A stretch of DNA of 64,000 nucleotides from JBNAGF01 sp049801055 (GTDB lineage Bacteria; Pseudomonadota; Alphaproteobacteria; Rhodobacterales; Rhodobacteraceae). The stretch lies in the NCBI RefSeq assembly GCF_049801055.1, contig NZ_JBNAGF010000008.1, positions 1-64,000 of the forward strand, given 5' to 3'. A program made the translations under genes and the position numbers. Shown piece by piece: positions 8,285 through 17,175 of the stretch. Each line of letters starts with the position of its first letter. Position 1 is the first letter of the stretch. Below the pieces are notes generated by a model. That model did no database searches and had not been told where the DNA came from. It saw nothing but the letters and a program-made list of their open reading frames with translations.

Positions 8285-9486
8285 TTTGGAGCTTCAGCGC
8301 TCAGGGATGCATTCAGTTTGACGATTTCATCCTCCCTCGGCGTGTCTTCCACGTTGTAGATGGGAAGGATCCGCCGCAGATGATCGTGATGAGACCGAAC
8401 CCCGTATTCCAGATCGGAGAGGTAGAAACCTTCGAACGAGTCCGAGGCCATAGATTCGTTGGACCAGATCGTGAGTTGGATGTCTTCTTCGACGGTTTCG
8501 CGGTCGATGCGCGCGGCAAGGTACCGGGCGGCGCGTTGCTGCCGGTCCTCGTTCGGGTTGCGATAGGTTGCGCTGCGGATCACGGACTTTCCGACCGAAA
8601 GCGGGAACTCCTGATAAAACAGAACTGTTTCAGGTGTGGTGGCTATGACTGCGTTGGGAAATATCCCGAAATAGAGCCAGGACTTGTGCAGGTGCTCGGA
8701 TAAGTGGGGTTGCGGTTTGCTGAACTTCTTGTAGTTGCGAACAGCCCATCGTCGCCCTTTTGTCGGTGTGAACCGACCGTCTGATTTCGAGACGCCATCC
8801 ACGTATGGTTCGTCGACATAGGTTGAGCCATACAGATCCTGAAGCGCGGGGTGTGCGAGGGCTACGTGATAGCCTTCGTTGTCCACATCACGGATGGATT
8901 TCCAGTTAACGGGGCTTTCTTCGGTCCACATGCCGTCGGTCGGGACATGATCGGCCATGTTATAGGCCGCGATTTCGCCTTCAATCGGTGCCAGGAGGTC
9001 CGCAACCATTGGCTGGGGGCCGGGGCGCATACGGATGAAAACGAACCCGTGCCAGATCTCCATTTCCAACGGCTGGAGGCCAAATGCGTTCTTGTCGAGA
9101 TCCGGGAACGATTCCGGGCGCGCCGCGCCTCTCAGGGTTCCGTCAAGATTGTATACCCAACCGTGGAAGGGGCAGACCAGCGCATTGGCGCATTTTCCCT
9201 GCTCCTTGGCAACCAGGCGCGATCCCCGGTGACGGCAGATATTATGGAATGCTCGGACCTCTGAGTCTCTGTCCCGCAGGATAAGCGCGCGTTCGCCGCA
9301 GAAGTCAAAAGACAGGAAGCTACCGACTTCGGGGATATCCGAAATATGACAGGCGATCTGCCAATGGGTCTTGAACAGTTCGTTTTTCTCCAGCTCCAGA
9401 AGACTGGGGCTGTGATAGCACCAACCGGGCAAGCCACGGCGGTCCCAATCAATTGGCACTTCGGTGTTTCTCGCTTCGTCACGCAT
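8281..9486 (-). CDS. Rieske non-heme iron oxygenase, alpha subunit
   Basis: This 401-aa ring-hydroxylating-type oxygenase has complete Rieske ligands at C84-x-H86 and C105-x2-H108 (ICRHRG and CPFHGW). The catalytic domain shows the NEGYHVALAH pattern (about 199-208) expected for the mononuclear iron His pair. It resembles the glycine-betaine/carnitine/stachydrine monooxygenase branch, which demethylates quaternary amines, more than classical aromatic dioxygenases. No reductase gene is adjacent, so electrons must come from elsewhere. It is the first gene of the minus operon, with promoter and operator sequences in the 490-bp divergent gap. An N-dealkylating role fits the transporter and amine oxidase but is inference. 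Confidence 0.87.
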   Translation of the reverse strand: MRDEARNTEVPIDWDRRGLPGWCYHSPSLLELEKNELFKTHWQIACHISDIPEVGSFLSFDFCGERALILRDRDSEVRAFHNICRHRGSRLVAKEQGKCANALVCPFHGWVYNLDGTLRGAARPESFPDLDKNAFGLQPLEMEIWHGFVFIRMRPGPQPMVADLLAPIEGEIAAYNMADHVPTDGMWTEESPVNWKSIRDVDNEGYHVALAHPALQDLYGSTYVDEPYVDGVSKSDGRFTPTKGRRWAVRNYKKFSKPQPHLSEHLHKSWLYFGIFPNAVIATTPETVLFYQEFPLSVGKSVIRSATYRNPNEDRQQRAARYLAARIDRETVEEDIQLTIWSNESMASDSFEGFYLSDLEYGVRSHHDHLRRILPIYNVEDTPREDEIVKLNASLSAEAPK

Positions 9487-9640
9487 CCGGATCGTCCGCT
9501 TTATGAGTTTCTGCTTTTGCCAATGGTATCAAGGCCACTTTGTCCGACCGAAGAGGGTTCGATGCGTGGCACACATTTCGGCCAGCGCTGCCGTTGATGC
9601 TTCACATGTCCCGCAAAATGTCACTTCCGTCAACCCATTC

Positions 9641-9658
9641 TGACTGAATGGACAGTCA
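9641..9658. promoter_or_regulatory. Inverted-repeat operator candidate, copy 1
   Basis: TGACTG at 9641-9646 and CAGTCA at 9653-9658 form a perfect 6-bp inverted repeat around a 6-bp spacer. It lies about 155 bp upstream of the Rieske oxygenase start. It shares 12 of 18 positions with the sequence at 9814-9831. A TetR/BetI-type dimer site is the natural reading. Confidence 0.55.
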
Positions 9659-9813
9659 AACAAAGTGGTTGATGCGGCTTCATGTCTGACACGGAACTAC
9701 CAGAGGATGGGGTGTTTTGCGCCCTTTTTTCGCAATGACGGTAGAAGATGAGTGGAATTTGATCAATTTTTGAATGTTAGCTTGACTTGAGTATTTCCCC
9801 GGCCCTACCGTTT

Positions 9814-9831
9814 TGACTGATTGTTCAGAAG
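9814..9831. promoter_or_regulatory. Operator candidate, copy 2
   Basis: TGACTGATTGTTCAGAAG repeats the left half and core of copy 1 (TGACTGA..G..CAG) and contains the short inverted repeat CTGA-TTGT-TCAG. It lies about 145 bp before the solute-binding protein start. The weaker symmetry makes it a lower-quality site than copy 1. Confidence 0.45.
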
Positions 9832-9975
9832 TCGGACGGGGTGACGAAGCAAGGTGTTCCTGCGCGCAGGCAGCATGATGACTTGGCCACCAAAGAGATC
9901 CGGCACGAGAGCCTCGTTCAGAAGTTGCGGCCCGGAAGCCGCCAAGACCATCTATCAGGGAGAGGAAGTTAGCTT

Positions 9976-11085
9976 ATGAATTCGATGAAGAAAGCCTTGC
10001 GGCTATCACTGCTCGCAGTGACGGCCTCCGCAATATCCGGAACGGCCTTCGCACAGGATCGCGTGCTGAAGGTTACCAACTGGGGCGAATACATTGCCGA
10101 GGATACGATTGCGAACTTCGAATCCGAGTACGGCATCAAGGTCATTTACGATCCGTATGACTCTGCTGAATCCATCGACGCAAAGCTGTTGGCCGGCAAT
10201 AGCGGGTATGATGTCGTCAGCCACGCAGGAAGTGACACGGCCCGATTGATCAAGGCCGGAATTGTTGCGCCGCTGGACATGTCCAAGCTGGACAACGTGA
10301 AGAACATCGACCCCGAGATCATGGGGCAGTTGGCCCAGGTTTGGGATCCGGGAAACCAGCATTTCATTCCCTACATGTGGGGAACACATGGCGTGACCTA
10401 CAACAAGGACTTGGTCCTGGAAACCTACCCAGACGCTCCGATCGGGTCGATGGACATGGTTTTTGATCCCATGCACATGAAAGAACTGGCCAAGTGCGGT
10501 GTGTCGTTCCTTGATTCTCCGGGAGATATCATTCCGATGGCCCTTGCTCATATGGGGCTTGATCCGAATTCGACCAACCCGGACGATTACGCCAAAGTTG
10601 GCGAGATGCTCGCTGCAATCCGCCCCTACATCAAGACCTTTGACAACTACGCCTATCAGCGGATGCCGCAAAAGGAATTCTGCGTGTCGACGACCTGGGG
10701 GCCGGATGGCCTGCTGGCCATGTCCGGCGCGGCCGAGGCCGATACCGGAGTAGTTCTTGACTTCTTCCTGCCCGAAGGTGACCGCAAGGCGCAGTTGTGG
10801 ATCGATGGGTGGCTGATCCCGCAGGACGCGGCTAACAAGGAAGACGCGCATCTTTTTCTCAACTACATGATGCGCCCGGACGTCGCTGCAAATGACAGCA
10901 ACTTCACGTGGTATGCGACTGCCAATCTGACGGCCAAACCGATGATCGACGAGGAAGTGACGTCGAGCCCGGCCGCCTTCCCGACATCCGACCAGGTTGC
11001 CAAGATGTACACGACTGCAGTTCTGCCTCCCAAGGTTGAACGTCTGCAGACCCGGACCTGGACCAACTTCAAGGCCGGAAACTAA
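9976..11085 (+). CDS. PotF/PotD-like periplasmic polyamine-type binding protein
   Basis: This 369-aa extracellular solute-binding protein has a Sec signal peptide at residues 1-26 (cleavage after GTAFA). The mature N-terminus has the family hallmark VTNWGEYIAEDTI at about 34, followed by YDPYDSAESIDAKLL and the DVVSHAGSD segment. It captures ligand for the ABC transporter encoded by the next three genes. GGGAGAGGAAG precedes the ATG. The PotF/PotD family binds putrescine, spermidine and similar cations; specificity here cannot be read off, and the neighbouring oxygenase suggests a modified or N-methylated amine. Confidence 0.88.
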   Translation: MNSMKKALRLSLLAVTASAISGTAFAQDRVLKVTNWGEYIAEDTIANFESEYGIKVIYDPYDSAESIDAKLLAGNSGYDVVSHAGSDTARLIKAGIVAPLDMSKLDNVKNIDPEIMGQLAQVWDPGNQHFIPYMWGTHGVTYNKDLVLETYPDAPIGSMDMVFDPMHMKELAKCGVSFLDSPGDIIPMALAHMGLDPNSTNPDDYAKVGEMLAAIRPYIKTFDNYAYQRMPQKEFCVSTTWGPDGLLAMSGAAEADTGVVLDFFLPEGDRKAQLWIDGWLIPQDAANKEDAHLFLNYMMRPDVAANDSNFTWYATANLTAKPMIDEEVTSSPAAFPTSDQVAKMYTTAVLPPKVERLQTRTWTNFKAGN

Positions 11086-11169
11086 CCCTCTCGGACAAGC
11101 TTGGCAGTCGCGTTCCGAAAGGATCGCTGCTGCCAATTCAAGACCTACAGGCGAAATGCGAGGCCCAAA

Positions 11170-12312
11170 TTGACCGTTTCCGAACCTGTCAGCGAGACAC
11201 CGTGGCTGCAGAACGAAGATCAAAAGCCGCTGATCCAGATCAAGGGGGTCACGAAGAAGTACGGTGAGGTGACCGCGGTCGATAATGTTGACCTGGACAT
11301 CTATCGGGGCGAACTGTTCTGTCTTCTGGGCGGTTCCGGTTGCGGCAAGTCCACTCTTCTTAGGATGCTGGCCGGTTTCGAAGATTTAAACTCCGGCACG
11401 ATCACAATTGATGGCGTGGATATGGCGAATGTTCCCGCTTATGAGCGCCCGACAAACATGATGTTTCAAAGCTATGCGCTGTTTCCGCACATGACTGTGG
11501 AAAAGAACGTCGCATTCGGTCTGGAGCAGGACAACGTTCCCAAATTGGATATCGCCGACCGGGTGCATGAAATCCTCAAGCTGGTCGAGCTGGAGGACTT
11601 CAAGAAACGCAAGCCCAAGCAATTGTCAGGCGGCCAGCGCCAGCGTGTAGCTTTGGCGCGGGCATTGGTGAAGCGCCCGAAGCTGCTGCTGCTGGATGAA
11701 CCGCTGGCCGCGTTAGACAAGAAACTTCGCAAGCAGACGCAGTTCGAACTGGCGAATATTCAGGAAAAAGTGGGCGTAACGTTTGTTGTCGTCACCCATG
11801 ATCAGGAAGAGGCGATGACTCTTTCCACTCGAATGGCAGTCATGGATGCAGGGCGCTTCAAACAAATCGGCACCCCGACCGAGATCTACGAGTTCCCGGA
11901 ATCCAGATTTGTCGCCGACTTCATCGGGTCGGCCAACATTTTCGAGGGTCGGGTCGTCGAAGACGGTGCGGATCATGTACGTGTCGAGACCGGGATCTGT
12001 GACGTGTTCATCGATCACGGCCATTCCGTCCAAGTTGGGGCCAAGATCTGGGTTGCGCTCAGACCGGAAAAGATCCGCCTCGAAAAATCAGATAATCCGG
12101 TGTCTGGGCAGAACCAGGCAGCGGGCGTGATCGATGATATCGGTTATCTCGGTGAAACCTCAATTTACAAGGTCAGGCTCGAGAACGGGCAGATTTTTGA
12201 TGTTTCAGCGCCCAATCAGGCGCGGCCGATGAACCGGACGCATCGCATTACGTGGGAAGATCGTGTCAACATCAGCTGGGATCCGTCCAGTGCCATGTTG
12301 CTGAACTCATGA
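11170..12312 (+). CDS. PotG/PotA-like ABC transporter ATP-binding protein
   Basis: This ATPase subunit of a polyamine-type importer has Walker A GGSGCGKST (about 56), signature LSGGQRQRVALARAL, Walker B LLLLDEPLAALD, switch His in VVTHDQEEAM, and a C-terminal TOBE-type regulatory domain. I place the start at TTG 11170 (380 aa), because relatives begin close to the SEPVSETPWLQ stretch. The frame stays open to TTG 11101, so a longer 403-aa form cannot be excluded. Its stop overlaps the next start (ATGA), marking an operon. Confidence 0.88.
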   Translation: MTVSEPVSETPWLQNEDQKPLIQIKGVTKKYGEVTAVDNVDLDIYRGELFCLLGGSGCGKSTLLRMLAGFEDLNSGTITIDGVDMANVPAYERPTNMMFQSYALFPHMTVEKNVAFGLEQDNVPKLDIADRVHEILKLVELEDFKKRKPKQLSGGQRQRVALARALVKRPKLLLLDEPLAALDKKLRKQTQFELANIQEKVGVTFVVVTHDQEEAMTLSTRMAVMDAGRFKQIGTPTEIYEFPESRFVADFIGSANIFEGRVVEDGADHVRVETGICDVFIDHGHSVQVGAKIWVALRPEKIRLEKSDNPVSGQNQAAGVIDDIGYLGETSIYKVRLENGQIFDVSAPNQARPMNRTHRITWEDRVNISWDPSSAMLLNS

Positions 12313-13271
12313 CCGAAGCCTCGGATCATAGGCCTGAGCCGCGGCGCCCCGAGCAGATGTCGTTTTATCGCCATGCCATGCGCAGGGCGCAGAACAACTG
12401 GCGCCAGATCGTTACGATCATTCCGTTTTTCTGGCTTTTGCTGTTCTTCCTCGCACCGTTCTTCATCGTTGCCAAGATCAGCCTAGCCGAGCTGGCCATC
12501 GCCAGTCCTCCGTTCACCAGCCTGATCGAATGGACAAGCAACGGGGTGATGACCATCCGGCTGGTCTTCGATAATTTCATCTATATTTGGGAAGACAGCC
12601 TTTACTTCGATACCTACGTAAATTCGCTCAAGATCTCGATTACCTCGACATTTCTCTGCCTATTGTTTGGCTATCCGATTGCCTATGCGATCGTGCGCTC
12701 GGGACCAGTGGCCAAACCGATACTTCTGTTCACGATTATCCTGCCGTTTTGGACGTCGTTCTTGCTGCGCGTATATTCGTGGATGGGGCTTTTGGCGGAT
12801 CAGGGAACGATCAACAACCTACTGATTTCACTTGGTTTGATCGACGAACCCATCCGGATGCTCTACACCGAGTTCGCGGTCTATATCGGAATTGTCTATA
12901 CCTACATGCCCTTCATGATCCTTCCGCTATACGCGAATATGGAAAAGCTGGACGGCAGCCTGAACGAAGCAGCAGCGGATCTTGGTTCGCGGCCGACCAA
13001 CACGTTTTTCAAAGTGACGCTGCCTTTGACCGTACCTGGCATCGTCGCCGGGTGCCTGCTGGTATTCATTCCCGCCACTGGCGAATATGTCATTCCAGAT
13101 CTATTGGGAGGCGGGAACGTCCAGATGATCGGTCGCGTTCTGTTTAATGAGTTCTCCAGAAACAGCGACTGGCCGGTGGCGGCAGCAGTGGCGATTGTTC
13201 TGCTGTTCCTGCTCGTGTTGCCAATCATGGTGTTTCAGCACTTCCAGGGTAAAGCGTCGGGGGATCAATAG
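12309..13271 (+). CDS. PotH/PotB-like ABC transporter permease
   Basis: This 320-aa inner-membrane permease has six hydrophobic segments. The first is IVTIIPFFWLLLFFLAPFFIV at about 34-54 (given in part), and the EAA loop is LNEAAADLGSRPTNTFFKVTL (about 219-239), which contacts the ATPase. The start is the ATG at 12309, which overlaps the previous stop as ATGA; the open frame further upstream is inside the ATPase gene. With the following gene it forms the heterodimeric channel for the PotF-like receptor. Confidence 0.9.
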   Translation: MTEASDHRPEPRRPEQMSFYRHAMRRAQNNWRQIVTIIPFFWLLLFFLAPFFIVAKISLAELAIASPPFTSLIEWTSNGVMTIRLVFDNFIYIWEDSLYFDTYVNSLKISITSTFLCLLFGYPIAYAIVRSGPVAKPILLFTIILPFWTSFLLRVYSWMGLLADQGTINNLLISLGLIDEPIRMLYTEFAVYIGIVYTYMPFMILPLYANMEKLDGSLNEAAADLGSRPTNTFFKVTLPLTVPGIVAGCLLVFIPATGEYVIPDLLGGGNVQMIGRVLFNEFSRNSDWPVAAAVAIVLLFLLVLPIMVFQHFQGKASGDQ

Positions 13272-13273
13272 TC

Positions 13274-14116
13274 ATGTACGGAAAACGATCCGGCTTTCTG
13301 ACCGTGATGCTCACCCTCGGTTTGGCATTCTTCTACGTGCCAATGATCCTTCTGGTGGTCTATTCGTTCAACTATTCCAAACTGGTTCCGGTTTGGGGTG
13401 GCTGGTCGCTGCGCTGGTATGAAGTTCTGTTCCAGTCCGAAGAAGTCTGGCGAGCAGTTGCGCTCAGCCTTCAGATCGCCGTCGTGAACGCGACCTTTGC
13501 GACACTGCTCGGTACGCTGGCGGGCCTTGCAATGGTGCGCTTTGGCCGGTTCCGGGGGCGGACCCTTTTCGGGGGAATGCTGGTGGCACCGCTGGTGATG
13601 CCAGAGGTAATCACCGGGCTTTCGTTGCTGGTTTTCTTTATTTCGCTCAATCAGTTGACCGGTTGGCCGGCCGAGCGCGGTTTCACCACGATCACCATTG
13701 CGCACATCACGTTTTCAATGGCCTATGTGGCTGTGACCATCCAGGCGCGGCTGACCGGCATGGGGCAATCGCTTGAGGAGGCAGCGGCGGATCTGGGCGC
13801 CAAACCCTTCAAGGTGTTGACTGCGATCACCATACCGCAACTTACACCGGCGCTGGTATCGGGCTGGTTGCTGGCATTTACCCTGTCGCTGGACGATCTG
13901 GTCATTGCGAGTTTCGTCACCGGACCGGGGGCGAACACCTTGCCAATTCTGATTTTTTCACGCATTCGGCTTGGATTGCGACCGGACATCAATGCACTTG
14001 CGACAATTATGATTCTCGTTATTGCCGTCTGCGTTGCGATTGCCGCTATTTTGATGTTCCGCCAGCATAAGGCGGACCTTCTGGATCAGCAGATTGCTGA
14101 GCGAGGGGAGGAATGA
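13274..14116 (+). CDS. PotI/PotC-like ABC transporter permease
   Basis: The second permease of the importer has 280 aa and six membrane segments, with EAA loop segment SLEEAAADLGAKPFKVLTAI at about 164-183. It starts 2 bp after the PotH-like stop, and its own stop overlaps the TetR gene start (ATGA). The conserved start MYGKRSGFLTVMLTLGLAFFY fits family members (described in part). The operon arrangement binding protein, ATPase, permease, permease matches PotFGHI. Confidence 0.9.
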   Translation: MYGKRSGFLTVMLTLGLAFFYVPMILLVVYSFNYSKLVPVWGGWSLRWYEVLFQSEEVWRAVALSLQIAVVNATFATLLGTLAGLAMVRFGRFRGRTLFGGMLVAPLVMPEVITGLSLLVFFISLNQLTGWPAERGFTTITIAHITFSMAYVAVTIQARLTGMGQSLEEAAADLGAKPFKVLTAITIPQLTPALVSGWLLAFTLSLDDLVIASFVTGPGANTLPILIFSRIRLGLRPDINALATIMILVIAVCVAIAAILMFRQHKADLLDQQIAERGEE

Positions 14117-14763
14117 TTTTGGAAGCCAATGAACTTCAAAGAAAAAGACGTAACGAACCGCGTGAGGTTCGGCGCATGCAGCTCATCATGGCTGCAATCG
14201 ATTCCATTTCAAAGCGGGGTTTTTCGGATACGACACTCAAACATGTGACGGAAACCGCAAAGCTGTCGCACGGCGTTGTGAATTACCACTTCGACAGCAA
14301 GGAGGCGCTGTATGACGCAACCTTGGGGTTTCTGGCGCGGGAACACTATGAAAACTGGATGAAGTATCTTGATCGGGCCGCCCCGACTGCGGCGCATCGG
14401 CTCGCAGCAATAATCGAAGCGGATTTCGACAAGAGAGTCTGTACACACAAGCGGCTGGCGGTCTGGTTTGCTTTCTGGGGGCAGGCCAAGTACCGGCCCA
14501 ATTATATCAAGATCCACAATAAGTACGACAATGAACGCTACGAACGGATCGCCGACCTGTGCGGCGAACTCATTTCCGACGGTGGCTATGATGATCTCGA
14601 TGTCGAACGCACCGCACGCAGTGTCGAAGCTCTGTCCGACGGATCCTGGCTTAGCCTGATGCTTTATCCGAAACTGGCGGATCGGGTAGAATACCGGGAT
14701 GTGTGCCTCCATGCCTTGACCCGTTTTTTCCCCAGACACTTCCCGCTTGAAGTTTCAGCTTGA
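14113..14763 (+). CDS. TetR-family regulator, BetI-like
   Basis: This 216-aa repressor has an N-terminal helix-turn-helix (SISKRGFSDTTLKHVTETAKLSHGVVNYHF, residues about 36-65, described in parts) and a BetI-type C-terminal ligand domain with the typical LAVWFAFWGQAKYRPNY segment at about 115. BetI-type proteins usually respond to quaternary amines or their aldehydes. It is the last gene of the transporter operon (ATGA overlap), so it is likely autoregulatory through the divergent promoter region at 9487-9975, where paired inverted repeats are seen. The ligand is unknown. Confidence 0.87.
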   Translation: MILEANELQRKRRNEPREVRRMQLIMAAIDSISKRGFSDTTLKHVTETAKLSHGVVNYHFDSKEALYDATLGFLAREHYENWMKYLDRAAPTAAHRLAAIIEADFDKRVCTHKRLAVWFAFWGQAKYRPNYIKIHNKYDNERYERIADLCGELISDGGYDDLDVERTARSVEALSDGSWLSLMLYPKLADRVEYRDVCLHALTRFFPRHFPLEVSA

Positions 14764-14883
14764 GCCCGGGCGTGTCTGAGCGGGGTTCCGGGAGGTAAGA
14801 ACAACCTGTGCCCTCCTGCAGCATTGGGCATGCCGCATGATTCTGGGCAAATGGTCGAAAGCAAATAAATTCAGGGAGGTCGA

Positions 14884-15663
14884 ATGTCCGAAGAAATCCT
14901 TTATGACGATCAAGCCGTCGGTTTTCTGGAAGAGCTCTGGGGTGAGGGGTTTCTTTCGCCCGGCGGGCCTGAAGAAGTTGCCAAGGTCGTTCAAGGCGTC
15001 GAACTCAAGGGAAAGAAAATCCTCGACATCGGTTGCGGCTCTGGGGCGATTGCGGTTCTTTTTGCAAAAGTGTTCGAGGCGGCCAAAGTTGTCGGGATCG
15101 ATGTCGAAGCCCCGGTTTGCGAAGTTGCGCGGCGGCGTGTGGCCAAGGCCGGACTCGAAGGCACGGTTGAAATCATTCAGGTCACACCGGGACCGATGCC
15201 CTTTGATGACGAAGTGTTTGACGTCGTGTTTTCAAAGGACTCGATAATCCATATCCCCGACAAGGTCTCCTTGGCAGCCGAAGTGTTTCGCGTTCTGAAA
15301 CCCGGCGGAATGTTTGCTGCGTCAGACTGGTTGACCAACCATGATGGCGAAATGTCCCCAGAGATGGCACATTACGTGAAAATGGAAGACCTCGAGTTCC
15401 AGATGGCCTCACCGGCCAAGTATCGCAGCGCAATGGAAGCGGCGGGGTTCGAGCAGGTCGAACTGGTCGACCGAAACCCGTGGTATTCAGAAGTATCCGC
15501 TGCCGAGTTGGCTGAGTTGACCGGACCCAATCGCAGCGGTTGGGCGGAGCGTCATGGCGAAGAATTCATCGCCCACCAAATCGAGATCTGGAGCGCAATG
15601 CAGCCCGTTCTGAAGTCAGGCGAACACTGCCCGCATCATATTCGCGGACGTAAACCGGAGTAG
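14884..15663 (+). CDS. Class I SAM-dependent methyltransferase
   Basis: This 259-aa methyltransferase has the Rossmann motif ILDIGCGSGAIAVLFAK at about 47, motif II acid in VGIDVEA, and post-II sequence FSKDSIIHIPDKV at about 118. The latter resembles phosphoethanolamine and glycine/sarcosine N-methyltransferase-type enzymes. GGGAGG precedes the ATG by about 5 nt. It lies 120 bp after the TetR gene on the same strand and may be co-transcribed or have its own promoter. An amine or amino-acid N-methyltransferase is a reasonable guess; an O-methyltransferase is not excluded. Confidence 0.75.
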   Translation: MSEEILYDDQAVGFLEELWGEGFLSPGGPEEVAKVVQGVELKGKKILDIGCGSGAIAVLFAKVFEAAKVVGIDVEAPVCEVARRRVAKAGLEGTVEIIQVTPGPMPFDDEVFDVVFSKDSIIHIPDKVSLAAEVFRVLKPGGMFAASDWLTNHDGEMSPEMAHYVKMEDLEFQMASPAKYRSAMEAAGFEQVELVDRNPWYSEVSAAELAELTGPNRSGWAERHGEEFIAHQIEIWSAMQPVLKSGEHCPHHIRGRKPE

Positions 15664-15782
15664 GCCGCCAAGATAGGTGCGGGCGGCCCCATCGATTGGC
15701 CGTCAGTCATTTGATCGGGCAGATCATGGCCGCTGGGATCCGTGCGCCAGCAAGTTTCAGCGGCCGTCGCGCCCTTCAGGTG

Positions 15783-17162
15783 TCAAATGCTGTAGCCTGC
15801 GCTCACCTTGGTCATCCCGGCCTCCATGATGTCGAACATCTCGTCTATCTGCGCGGCGCTGATGATCAATGGTGGCGAAAACACTGCCATATTCCCGAAC
15901 GGGCGCAAAAGCAGCCCGAGCTCTTCGCAGGCATCATCTAGCAGCTGTCCGAATTTCAGGTGCTCTTCGTAGCTGTCAGTCTTCAACCCGGGCTGGCACT
16001 CGATGCACCCAAGCAATCCGTCGCCACGTATGTCACCGACGATCGGAAACTTGTCCTTGATCCGTTGAAGGCGCGCCTGAAATTGTGGGGTGACCCGCCG
16101 GACATGGCCGAGTATGTCCTCGCGCTCCATGATCTCGATGTTCTTGATGGCTGCCGCACAGCTCACGGGATGGCCGGAGTATGTGTAGCCATTGTAAAAA
16201 ACATCATCCCCAGGAGCGTCCGAAATACGCTGCATGACAGCGTCCGAAATGATGCAGGCGCCCAAAGGCAGATATCCGGATGTCAGGCCCTTGGCGCTGG
16301 TGATCATGTCGGGGACGATGCCGTAGACTTCCTCCGAGGCAAACCAGTGACCCAGTCTTCCAAAACCGGTCACGACCTCATCCGATATGTATAGTATGTC
16401 ATTCGCACGGCAGATCTCGAGCGTGCGCTTGTGGTAGCCCGGCGGGGGAACGATGACCCCACCCGAGCACAAGATCGGCTCCGCAATGAACGCGGCAATG
16501 CGCTCGGCACCCACTTCGGCGATCAGGTTTTCCAGATCGGCAACCTTGGCATCGCACCATGCCTCGAGACTCATTCCGGCCGGGCGATGATAGGGGTTCA
16601 CATCGGGAAGAAAGCGCACAAGATCCTGCGCCTTTTCAAACCGCGTTTCAAATCGCTCCTTGCCGGTGACTGTTGCAGCAAGAAAAGTTGACCCGTGGTA
16701 TCCCTTTTCCCGGCCAATAACGATCTTCTTGTCGGGTCGGCCAAGCCGGTTGTTCATGAACAACGCAGTTCGCAGGGCTGTATCAACTGCCGTCGAACCG
16801 CCGGTGGTGAAATGCACCGTGTTGAGGTCTCCCGGCGCCCGCTCTGCGATCATGCGGGCCAAAATTGCAGCAGGCTCTGTCGTGAACGACCATGGCGACG
16901 CATAGGGCATCTGCATGACCTGAGCCGCAATAGTGTCGGCCATTTCCTGTCGCCCGTATCCAATCTGAGTGCACCACATGCCGCCGGGTCCGTCGATGTA
17001 GCGTTTTCCCTTGGAATCCCAGAGATAGATTCCGTCGCCGGTATTGACGCGCATGTATTCGTCGGTTCCGAAACCTTTCATTCCGGCCCACGGGTGAAGG
17101 TGATGATCCCGATCCCAATCGATCAGATCTCCGTCGGTGGGCGTATTGCCAAGTGAGTTCAA
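15783..17162 (-). CDS. Class III PLP-dependent aminotransferase
   Basis: This 459-aa fold-type I omega-aminotransferase-like enzyme has KGYHGST (cofactor contact), the acid in ISDEVVTGFGRLG at about 251, and the Schiff-base lysine in SAKGLTSGYLPLGA at about 281. The start is TTG at 17162, with GGAGGA exactly 6 nt upstream; a longer frame to 17219 overlaps the previous gene and lacks such a site. It starts 13 bp after the GcvT-like gene and is last in the four-gene operon. Likely reaction: transfer of an amino group between an amine or beta/omega-amino acid and pyruvate or 2-oxoglutarate. Confidence 0.87.
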   Translation of the reverse strand: MNSLGNTPTDGDLIDWDRDHHLHPWAGMKGFGTDEYMRVNTGDGIYLWDSKGKRYIDGPGGMWCTQIGYGRQEMADTIAAQVMQMPYASPWSFTTEPAAILARMIAERAPGDLNTVHFTTGGSTAVDTALRTALFMNNRLGRPDKKIVIGREKGYHGSTFLAATVTGKERFETRFEKAQDLVRFLPDVNPYHRPAGMSLEAWCDAKVADLENLIAEVGAERIAAFIAEPILCSGGVIVPPPGYHKRTLEICRANDILYISDEVVTGFGRLGHWFASEEVYGIVPDMITSAKGLTSGYLPLGACIISDAVMQRISDAPGDDVFYNGYTYSGHPVSCAAAIKNIEIMEREDILGHVRRVTPQFQARLQRIKDKFPIVGDIRGDGLLGCIECQPGLKTDSYEEHLKFGQLLDDACEELGLLLRPFGNMAVFSPPLIISAAQIDEMFDIMEAGMTKVSAGYSI

Positions 17163-17175
17163 GTTAGTTCCTCCA

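Larger units (their letters stand above)
9487..9975. promoter_or_regulatory. Divergent promoter region of the amine locus
   Basis: These 489 bases lie between the Rieske operon (minus) and the solute-binding protein gene (plus) and contain no convincing gene. They hold two related operator-like sequences (9641-9658 and 9814-9831) and a TTGACT hexamer at 9783-9788 that could be a -35 element for the rightward transcript. The length, divergent orientation and paired sites suggest both operons are controlled from here, probably by the TetR protein encoded at the end of the rightward operon. Confidence 0.6.

Noticed and set aside
10006..11223. 405-aa minus-strand open frame across the solute-binding protein gene
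   Set aside because: It mirrors a strong plus-strand coding gene, has no family features, and arises from codon bias of the GC-rich opposite strand.
15664..15695. GC-rich stem between the methyltransferase and aminotransferase genes
   Set aside because: GGCCGCC and GGCGGCC can pair, but no T tract follows on either strand, so I do not call a terminator.
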